NCBI GenBank assembly: GCA_001872285.1
Contig: MNXU01000088.1
Coordinates: 1-61,802, forward strand
DNA: 61,802 bases
Reading direction: 5' to 3'
Source: Betaproteobacteria bacterium CG2_30_68_42
GTDB taxonomy: Bacteria; Pseudomonadota; Gammaproteobacteria; Burkholderiales; Rhodocyclaceae
A program made the position numbers and the translations under genes. Positions 54,271-61,802 of this stretch are shown here, one piece after another (position 1 is the stretch's first letter; the number at the start of each line of letters is the position of its first letter). Below the pieces are notes generated by a model, which saw only the letters and a program-made list of their open reading frames with translations, had not been told where the DNA came from and searched no databases.

Positions 54271-54336
54271 GTCCCTGCACCGGACCGGCGCAAAGACACA
54301 GGGACTGCGATCGGGCAACCGCCCCGCGTCCCTGTG
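54271..54336 (-). promoter_or_regulatory. possible alternative RNA hairpins before dnaJ
   Basis: In the dnaK-dnaJ leader on the minus strand three segments occur in order: A CACAGGGAC (54336-54328), B GTCCCTGTG (54305-54297) and C CAGGGAC (54277-54271), the last lying just before the ATG and containing the only Shine-Dalgarno-like bases. B can pair with A (9 bp) or with C (7 bp), which are mutually exclusive. This is read from complementarity only; no folding was run. Confidence 0.45.
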
Positions 54337-54358
54337 CCCCGCCGGTTCGAAGTTGTCG

Positions 54359-56293
<1,935 letters not shown>

Positions 56294-56343
56294 GTCTTTC
56301 CTCTTGTGTACGGCGGCGCCACGGGGCGCCCACCCTGCTTCCG

Positions 56344-56371
56344 ATATGGGGAACGGACGTCCGAATTCAAC
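56344..56371 (-). promoter_or_regulatory. sigma-32 promoter of dnaK
   Basis: On the minus strand GTTGAAT (56371-56365), a 13-base spacer and CCCCATAT (56351-56344). The -10 is a full match to the sigma-32 consensus CCCCATNT, and the -35 matches CTTGAAA at five of seven. The -35 overlaps the grpE stop codon, and transcription would start near 56337. Confidence 0.7.
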
Positions 56372-56936
56372 TGCTTGCGGAGTCTTCCCTCGCCTTCGAG
56401 ACCATCACCAGCGCCGGACGCAGCACGCGCTCGTGGAGGCAATAGCCTTTCTGCAGCACGCTGGCGACCCGGTTCGGCTCGCCCTCGGCCTCGATCATCC
56501 CGATCGCCTGATGGCGGTGGGGATCGAATTTCTCGCCCTTCGGATCGAACTCGGCGAGACCGGCGCCCGCGAATGCCGCGCCGAGCTGCCTCAGGGTCAG
56601 CTCGACGCCCTCGCGCAGGCTCCCCGGGCTGTCCGCGGCGCTGGCGAGGCTCGCCTCCAGGCTGTCCTTGACCGGCAGCAGCGCCTTGGCGAAGGTCTCG
56701 ATCGCGAAACGCCCGGCGCGGGCGGCCTCCTCCTGCGCGCGCTTGCGCACGTTCTCGGTCTCCGCCTTGGCGCGCAGCCAGGCGTCATAATGCTCGGCGG
56801 CCTTCAGTTCCGCTTCCCGCAGCAGTTGCTCGGTCGAGGCGATGCGGTCGCCTTCGGGCAGTGGGTGGGACGAGGCTTCGGTCGCGGCCGGTTCGCCTTC
56901 GCTCTGCGTCAGGCTCGGGGTTTCGTTTTCCGACAT
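56367..56936 (-). CDS. grpE: nucleotide exchange factor GrpE
   Basis: DnaK nucleotide-exchange factor, 189 aa. After an acidic disordered N-terminus, a long helix carries the family core [21 protein letters not shown], and the C-terminal beta domain contains [17 protein letters not shown]. The ATG at 56936 is preferred over an in-frame GTG three codons upstream; neither has a strong ribosome site. Expressed from a sigma-32 promoter in the region shared with the divergent kinase gene. Confidence 0.95.
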   Translation of the reverse strand: MSENETPSLTQSEGEPAATEASSHPLPEGDRIASTEQLLREAELKAAEHYDAWLRAKAETENVRKRAQEEAARAGRFAIETFAKALLPVKDSLEASLASAADSPGSLREGVELTLRQLGAAFAGAGLAEFDPKGEKFDPHRHQAIGMIEAEGEPNRVASVLQKGYCLHERVLRPALVMVSKAREDSASS

Positions 56937-56970
56937 CGTGCTCACGCTCTCGTTTTCGAGTCCGGGAAAC

Positions 56971-56997
56971 GGTGGGGACGATTCTGCGGGTTTCAAG
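56971..56997 (-). promoter_or_regulatory. sigma-32 promoter of grpE
   Basis: On the minus strand CTTGAAA (56997-56991) is an exact consensus -35, followed after 13 bases by CCCCACC (56977-56971) against CCCCATN. Transcription would start near 56964, 28 bases before the grpE ATG. It lies inside the 113-base region shared with the plus-strand kinase gene. No CIRCE repeat is visible here although hrcA is nearby. Confidence 0.75.
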
Positions 56998-57049
56998 TCC
57001 CGTCCGGCCTTGCGGTATCATGAGCCCGAGTCCAGCTCCCCCACATCGC

Positions 57050-58432
57050 ATGAGCGACGCACCCGAGTTCATCGGCAGGTACCGTGTGCTGCGGGAGATC
57101 GGCAAGGGCGCGACCGCGACCGTCTATCTCGCCTCGGCACCCGGTCTCGATCAGCCGGTGGCGGTCAAGAGAATCCGCTTCGCCGACCGGGCGCGGGACG
57201 AGGGCAAGTGGAACCGGCGCCTGCTCAAGCTGTTCCAGACCGAGTGGCAGATCGTGCGCCGCCTCGATCATCCCAACATCATCAAGATCTTCGACATGAA
57301 GGTCGAGGAAGATTGCGCCTGGCTGGCCATGGAGTATTTCGAGAACGTGCCGCTCGAGCGCTTCTGCAACTTCGAGCGCATGCTGCCGATCCATCGCACG
57401 GTCAGCATCGTCTTCAAGTGCTGCATGGCGCTCGACTACGCCTACCGGCAGGGGGTCATCCACCGCGACATCAAGCCGGCGAATATCCTGGTCGACAAGA
57501 AATTCAACGTCAAGATCGCGGACTTCGGGCTGGCCCTGGACATCGCCAAGAAGAGCGAGACCGATTCGACCTTCGTCATGGGCGTGGGCTCGCCGGCCTA
57601 CATGTCGCCGGAGCAGATCAAGGGCTATCCCCTGAACCAGAAGACCGACCTGTACTCGCTCGGCGTCGTGCTCTTCCACCTGCTCTCGGGGCGGCTGCCG
57701 TTCCGGGCGAGGAATCCGGCCCAGCTCATCTACAAGATCATCAACCAGGATCCTCCCTCGATCTGCCAGCTCAACCCCGACCTGCCCGAGGGCCTGGACG
57801 CGATCCTGCGCAAGGCGCTCGAGAAGGATCTCTACTCGCGCTACCGCAACGGCTCGGAGTTCGCCCAGGACCTGTCCGCGGTGCGCTACCAGATCCTCGA
57901 CGAGGATTACGTTCCGCCGGACACCGCGCACTTCTCTTCCCTGCGCAAGATGGCGTTCTTCACCGAGTTCGAGGATGTCGAGATCTGGGAGGCGCTGCGC
58001 ATCGGAAGCTGGCGCGAGGTCGATGCCGCCACCCTGCTCATGCGCGAGGGCGAGGAGGGCAGGAACTTCGGCATCGTCATCGAGGGCGAGGTCGAAGTCT
58101 CGCTCGACGGCAGGCGGATCGGGATTCTCGGCCCCGGCGAGGCCTTCGGTGAGACCGCGTATCTCGACCGCTACACCGGCAAGCGTACCGCCACCATCGT
58201 GTCGGCGAGCCGGCTGATCTATCTGGAGATCCATGCCCCGGCCCTCGCGCTCGCATCGGAAGAATGCGTCGAGCATTTCCGCGAACGCCTGGTCTCGGTG
58301 CTGGTGCAGCGCTTCTCGCAGGCCAACCGGCGCCTCGCCGAGCGCGCCGAGGCATCGATGCTGGCCGGCTCGGTGAAAAACGTCGCCTTCGAGCTCACGC
58401 TCGTCGAGGACGAGCCGCCGCGCGGCGGCTGA
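57050..58432 (+). CDS. Ser/Thr protein kinase with C-terminal cyclic-nucleotide-binding domain
   Basis: Soluble Hanks-type kinase of 460 aa. The glycine loop GKGATATVY starts at residue 18, followed by Lys40 (VAVK), the catalytic loop HRDIKPAN (Asp140) and DFG at 158-160; an APE-equivalent follows in SPEQ. All catalytic residues are present. Residues about 303-425 form a cNMP-binding domain with the phosphate-binding cassette FGETAYLDRYTGKRTAT (Glu368, Arg379), so cyclic-nucleotide binding is plausible. No membrane helix. The ATG follows a TATCAT -10 (57016-57021). It diverges from grpE, and a different in-frame ATG ten codons upstream is possible. Confidence 0.9.
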   Translation: MSDAPEFIGRYRVLREIGKGATATVYLASAPGLDQPVAVKRIRFADRARDEGKWNRRLLKLFQTEWQIVRRLDHPNIIKIFDMKVEEDCAWLAMEYFENVPLERFCNFERMLPIHRTVSIVFKCCMALDYAYRQGVIHRDIKPANILVDKKFNVKIADFGLALDIAKKSETDSTFVMGVGSPAYMSPEQIKGYPLNQKTDLYSLGVVLFHLLSGRLPFRARNPAQLIYKIINQDPPSICQLNPDLPEGLDAILRKALEKDLYSRYRNGSEFAQDLSAVRYQILDEDYVPPDTAHFSSLRKMAFFTEFEDVEIWEALRIGSWREVDAATLLMREGEEGRNFGIVIEGEVEVSLDGRRIGILGPGEAFGETAYLDRYTGKRTATIVSASRLIYLEIHAPALALASEECVEHFRERLVSVLVQRFSQANRRLAERAEASMLAGSVKNVAFELTLVEDEPPRGG

Positions 58433-58598
58433 GTCTCCTGCCCGCGGGCAGCGCGCCGCGCGCCGCGCCTCCGCAACGGCCCGCCGTGCGATCCGTCACG
58501 GCGGCGCAACCGTCCTCCGTGAGGAAGTTCGGGCTCACCGCGAGCGGCCTGCGCCATCATCCCGAGCGGCGAGTTGCCGCGTTTCGGGTGGGCAGGCG

Positions 58599-59138
58599 AT
58601 GGCGAGGGCGAACGGGAAGCGTAACGGATCGACGTACGGGATCAGTCGCGTCGACAACGAAGCGAGCCGCACGCACGGCTGGCTGGTGACGATCCAGCGG
58701 CGCGGAGTCATCTACCGCAGACATTTCAGCGACGGAACCGTGGGCGGCCGCGACCCGGCATTCACTGCGGCCACGCTGTTCCGCGACTCGGTCATCGCGC
58801 GACATCCGCCGTTGAAGCTGCGCGACTATTCCAACATCGTCAAGAAGAGCAACCGCTCCGGGGTGGTGGGCGTGTGCCGCTACTGCGCCTCGGAGACGCG
58901 CGACCGTCCAGCCGGCCGGCAGCGATGGTTCTGGGTGGCGTCCTGGCCGCTGCCTTCGGGCCAGCGCAGGCGCGTGAAGTTCGCGGTGAACAAGTACGGC
59001 GAGGAGGGTGCATTCAAGCGCGCCCTGAAGGCACGCCGGGAGGCCCTGCGCGCGATCGAGGGCAGCTTCGATCCGGGCGCATCGCGGCGGCGCACGGAGC
59101 GCCCGCGTACCGAGACCCGCACCCGCCGCGCCGCCTGA
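58599..59138 (+). CDS. AP2-domain DNA-binding protein
   Basis: Basic protein of 179 aa. The N-terminal part (YGISRVDNEASRTHGWLVTI, then RHFSDGTVGGRDPAF) and the second part (NRSGVVGVCRY ... WFWVASWPLPSGQRRRVKFAV) resemble two AP2/ERF-type beta-sheet DNA-binding units as known from bacterial AP2 proteins and homing-endonuclease fusions. No nuclease domain is attached. The C-terminus is Arg-rich. Same strand as the kinase gene, 166 bases downstream, with nothing visible in that gap. Target and function are unknown. Confidence 0.7.
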   Translation: MARANGKRNGSTYGISRVDNEASRTHGWLVTIQRRGVIYRRHFSDGTVGGRDPAFTAATLFRDSVIARHPPLKLRDYSNIVKKSNRSGVVGVCRYCASETRDRPAGRQRWFWVASWPLPSGQRRRVKFAVNKYGEEGAFKRALKARREALRAIEGSFDPGASRRRTERPRTETRTRRAA

Positions 59139-59277
59139 GCGCCTGCGGCCCGAACGCAGGAAAGGGCGATTCGGGTTTCGGGTCGGCGCCGGTTTGCCCG
59201 AAGCCGGCTGCGCCGGCGTCAGGGGATCCGGTGCGGTGCGCTTCGCTCTTTGCACGCGGCGGCCGAGGCGGGGGCAG

Positions 59278-59354
59278 GTGCAATGTGCTTCGCTTATTGC
59301 ACCCTATGGTCGGGGCGAAACCCGCAGGGCGCAATGACCGCTGGGCATTGCGCC
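59278..59354 (-). repeat. palindromic intergenic repeat, copy B
   Basis: The reverse complement contains GGGTGCAATAAGCGAAGCAC followed by ATTGCACC, differing from copy A (53019-53090) at few core positions, and the neighbouring 40 bases also align loosely. Orientation is opposite to copy A. A degenerate third half-copy (GGTGCGGTGCGCTTCGC...) is at 59229-59254. The element ends 7 bases from the patB stop codon. Confidence 0.75.
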
Positions 59355-59361
59355 GCGCGTC

Positions 59362-60513
59362 TCAGCCCGGCCGATCCAGCGCGACCCGCATCCGGCGCAG
59401 GGCTTCTTCGAGCAGCGCCCGCGAGCAGCCGAAGTTCAGGCGTACATAGCCGGGAGCGGCGAAGTCGCGCCCGTCGGAGAGTCCGACCCCGGCGCTCTCG
59501 AAGAACGCGGCCGGATCGGCGAGTTCGGTTGCGCGCGCGTCGATCCAGGCGAGAAAGGTGGCTTGCGGGGCGCATGCCTCCAGGCCCGGCATGGTGGCGA
59601 TCGCGGCCATTGCGCGGTCGCGGTTGCCGCGCAGGTACTCGATCAACCGGCTACGCCAGCGTTCGCCGTGGCGGCAGGCCGCTTCGGTCGCGACCCAGCC
59701 CATGATGCCGGGATCAGGCACGATGCCGGCCATCGCCGCCCGGAAGCTGCGGCGCAGCTCCGGGTCCGGAACGATCGCGAAGGCGCAGCCGAGGCCGGGC
59801 AGATTGTAGGTCTTGCTCGCAGCCATCAGCGTGATGGTGCGGCGGGCGATGGCCGGATCGAGGCTGGCGAGCGGAATGTGCTCGCAGCCGGGCTCGAGCA
59901 CCAGTCCGCAGTGGATTTCGTCGGAGCACACGACGAGGTCATGGCGCTCGGCAAGCCCGGCGATCCGGCGCAGCTCGCCCACGTCGAGAACGCGGCCGGT
60001 CGGATTGTGCGGGTTGCACAGCAGGAGCAGGCGCGTGCGCGGGGTGAGCGCTCCTTCGATGCGCTCGAAGTCCGGCTCCCAGCGTCCTTCCCGGCATTCG
60101 AGGGGCGCCGTCGCGAGGACACGCGCGGCGTGGCGTGGCGCGCTGAGGAAGGGCGGATAGATCGGCGTACAGGTGAGCACCGCATCGCCCGGCTCGCCGA
60201 CCGCGCGGCAGGCGACGTTCAGGCCGGTCACGAGCCCCGGAAGCCAGATCAGCCAGTCCGGCTCGATGCGCCAGCGGTGGTCGCGTGCGAGGGCCTCAAC
60301 GACGGCCTCGACGAGCGAAGCCCACGGGCGGGCGTAGCCGAACACACCGTGCTCGACGCGCCGGTGCAGGGCGTCGAGCACCGCCTCCGGCGCTCGGAAG
60401 TCCATGTCGGCCACCCACATCGGCAGCACGTCGCGCCCGCCGTAGCGGTTCCACTTGAGGCTGTCGCCGCCGTGCCGTTCGGCCGGCGCGTCGAAGTCGG
60501 GCCCGATGCTCAT
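59362..60513 (-). CDS. PatB/MalY-type C-S lyase (cystathionine beta-lyase family aminotransferase)
   Basis: PLP-dependent class I/II aminotransferase-fold enzyme of 383 aa. Start region SLKWNRYGGRDVLPMWVADMDF is the PatB/MalY signature. The Asn-Pro motif CNPHNPTGRV, Asp in CSDEIHCGLV and the PLP lysine in MAASKTYNLPGL are intact. Such enzymes cleave cystathionine or cysteine conjugates. It overlaps hemH (ATGA on the minus strand), an unusual pairing; a metabolic link to haem is not evident. Confidence 0.92.
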   Translation of the reverse strand: MSIGPDFDAPAERHGGDSLKWNRYGGRDVLPMWVADMDFRAPEAVLDALHRRVEHGVFGYARPWASLVEAVVEALARDHRWRIEPDWLIWLPGLVTGLNVACRAVGEPGDAVLTCTPIYPPFLSAPRHAARVLATAPLECREGRWEPDFERIEGALTPRTRLLLLCNPHNPTGRVLDVGELRRIAGLAERHDLVVCSDEIHCGLVLEPGCEHIPLASLDPAIARRTITLMAASKTYNLPGLGCAFAIVPDPELRRSFRAAMAGIVPDPGIMGWVATEAACRHGERWRSRLIEYLRGNRDRAMAAIATMPGLEACAPQATFLAWIDARATELADPAAFFESAGVGLSDGRDFAAPGYVRLNFGCSRALLEEALRRMRVALDRPG

Positions 60514-61607
60514 CGCGTTGCGCCGAGCGCGCGTGCGCGCCTGGCACGCAGCGCGAGCTCGGATTCTTCGGGCGGTTCGAGTTCGCGCCAGTGGCCGAGA
60601 TGCGCGAGGACGATCGCGGCGAGCGCCTCGATCCATTCCGGCCGCTCGTTCAGGCATTCGATGCGGTGGAATTCTCGGCCTCCGGCGGAGAGGAACGCGG
60701 CCTTGCACTCCAGGCCGATCTCCTCCATCGTCTCCAGGCAGTCCGAGACGAAACCGGGGCACAGGAGGTCGGCACGCGCGAGCCCGCCGCGCGCAAGTTC
60801 CTCCAGGCTCGCCTGGGTGTAGGGCTTGAGCCACTCGGCGCGCCCGAAGCGCGACTGGAAGCTCACCAGGAATTCGTCTTCCGCCAGCCCCAGGGCCTCG
60901 GCGAGCAGCCGTGCGCTCTTGCGGCATTCGCAGTGGTACGGGTCGCCACGATCGAGGCTCGCGCGCGGCACGCCGTGGAAGCTCATCACCAGCCTGCCCG
61001 CGCGCCCGTGCTCTGCCCAGTGGGCGCGAACGGCAGCGGCGAGCGCGCCGATGTAGGCCGGGTGGTCGTGGAAGCCGCGCACGTAGCGGATCTCCGGGAC
61101 GTTGCGCCATGCGAGCAGCGCGCGGGCGAGTTCGTCGAGCGTGGATGCGGTGGTGCTCGCCGCGTATTGCGGGTACATCGGAACGAACAGGATGCGCCGG
61201 GCACCTGCGGCGCACAGCCGCTCGAGGGTGGCGCCGATCGAGGGTTCGCCATAGCGCATCGCGTAGTCGACGCTTACCCCGCGCAGGCCGGCGTCCGCGA
61301 GCGCGCCTTCGAGGAGCTTCGCCTGGCGCTCGGTGTGGACGCGCAGGGGCGAGCCATTCGGCATCCAGATCGCGGCGTACTTGCGCGCCGAGCGCGCCGG
61401 GCGCGCCAGCAGGATGAAGCCGTTGAGGATCAGCCACCAGAGCGGGCGCGGGATCTCCACGACCCGCGGGTCCCACAGGAACTGCCGCAGGTAGCGCCTT
61501 ACGGCCGGCGCGGTGGGCGCATCTGGGGTGCCCAGGTTGGCGAGCACGATCGCGGTGTGCTCGCTCGCCTCGTGCGAAAACGGCGGCTCCTCGCGGTAGC
61601 GCGCCAT
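60510..61607 (-). CDS. hemH: ferrochelatase HemH
   Basis: Inserts ferrous iron into protoporphyrin IX, last step of haem synthesis, 365 aa. The family motifs are VLANLGTPDAPT, the active-site His in LVMSFHGVPRASL, and CPGFVSDCLETMEEIG near the C-terminus with the conserved Glu. The ATG at 61607 lies 2 bases after the hrcA stop, so hrcA and hemH are cotranscribed, the common betaproteobacterial order. Supplies haem for the cytochromes encoded nearby, by general role only. Confidence 0.96.
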   Translation of the reverse strand: MARYREEPPFSHEASEHTAIVLANLGTPDAPTAPAVRRYLRQFLWDPRVVEIPRPLWWLILNGFILLARPARSARKYAAIWMPNGSPLRVHTERQAKLLEGALADAGLRGVSVDYAMRYGEPSIGATLERLCAAGARRILFVPMYPQYAASTTASTLDELARALLAWRNVPEIRYVRGFHDHPAYIGALAAAVRAHWAEHGRAGRLVMSFHGVPRASLDRGDPYHCECRKSARLLAEALGLAEDEFLVSFQSRFGRAEWLKPYTQASLEELARGGLARADLLCPGFVSDCLETMEEIGLECKAAFLSAGGREFHRIECLNERPEWIEALAAIVLAHLGHWRELEPPEESELALRARRARALGATR

Positions 61608-61609
61608 GA

Positions 61610-61802
61610 TCAGTGCGGCGCGAGGGCGTTTGAGAGGAGCTTCGCGGTGACGTCGACGATCTGGATCACGCGATCGTAGGCCATGCGGGTCGGCCCGATC
61701 ACGCCGACCGTGCCGAGCACGCGCCCGTCGACCTCGTAGGGTGCGGTGACCACACTGCACTCGTCGAGCGGCGCGATCCCGGATTCGCCGCCGATGAAGA
61801 GC
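61610..61802 (-). CDS. hrcA: heat-inducible transcription repressor HrcA (C-terminal part only)
   Basis: Only the last 64 codons are inside the window; the gene continues past the right edge. The fragment reads [19 protein letters not shown], then [19 protein letters not shown], the conserved C-terminal end of HrcA, which represses chaperone genes through CIRCE operators. It is followed directly by hemH. No CIRCE repeat was found before grpE or dnaK in this window, so its targets are probably elsewhere (for example groESL). Confidence 0.93.
   Translation of the reverse strand, partial: LFIGGESGIAPLDECSVVTAPYEVDGRVLGTVGVIGPTRMAYDRVIQIVDVTAKLLSNALAPH

Overview
This 61.8-kb window is a gene-dense, high-GC chromosomal segment. 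The combination of gene sets and gene order (mlaFEDACB-ABC-ibaG-murA-hisG; hisBHAFIE-HIT-tatABC; leuC-entericidin-leuD-leuB-asd-fimV-truA-trpFBA-accD-folC-SPOR-cvpA-purF-metZ; hrcA/hemH/grpE/dnaK/dnaJ) points to a betaproteobacterium of the Nitrosomonadales/Rhodocyclales type. That assignment is inferred from synteny and protein character; no rRNA gene is present. I saw no tRNA, phage, insertion sequence, CRISPR array or replication origin.

Layout. 1-5.3 kb (minus): an MSHA-type pilus/secretin block (sigma-54 response regulator, MshM ATPase with an added SPOR-like tail, MshL secretin, start of an MshN-like protein). 5.4-9.3 kb (plus): the complete Mla phospholipid-transport operon including mlaA. 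9.3-12.5 kb: a drug/polysaccharide-type ABC exporter, ibaG and murA. 12.5-19.2 kb: histidine biosynthesis, with hisC inverted between hisD and hisB. 19.2-21.1 kb: HIT hydrolase and tatABC. 21.1-26.4 kb: HtrA-type protease and ETF-ubiquinone oxidoreductase (minus), then a thioesterase and acetoacetyl-CoA synthetase (plus). 26.4-30.2 kb: aroC, a YdcH-like protein, an MFS carrier and an M48 lipoprotein protease. 30.2-34.7 kb: leucine operon and asd. 34.7-48.3 kb: fimV, an EcfT-like membrane protein, then a long cotranscribed run truA to purF, ending with metZ behind a SAM-II riboswitch plus intrinsic terminator. 48.3-51.6 kb: lpxH and two peptidyl-prolyl isomerases (minus) diverging from cysS (plus) around a perfectly symmetric pair of extended -10 elements. 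51.6-53 kb: an FNR/Anr-type control region driving a monohaem cytochrome c and a tetrahaem NapC/NirT quinol dehydrogenase. 53-61.8 kb: the chaperone cluster dnaJ-dnaK-grpE with two sigma-32 promoters, separated from hemH-hrcA by a plus-strand Ser/Thr kinase with a cyclic-nucleotide-binding domain, an AP2-domain protein, and a PatB-type lyase.

How the genes work together. The largest themes are envelope maintenance (Mla, MurA, LpxH, Tat, HtrA, M48, FimV) and amino-acid/nucleotide biosynthesis (His, Leu, Trp, Thr/Lys/Met branch, chorismate, PurF). Most neighbouring starts and stops overlap by 4 to 8 bases, showing translationally coupled operons. The control elements that can be read directly are the SAM-II riboswitch, the tandem FNR-like boxes, two sigma-32 promoters, and a recurrent extended -10 of the form TGnTAGAAT or TGCTATCAT.

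The least ordinary parts are the riboswitch-terminator of metZ, the cytochrome control region, the possible alternative RNA fold over the dnaJ start, the kinase-cNMP/AP2 insert in the heat-shock cluster, and a two-copy palindromic repeat that flanks that block in inverted orientation.
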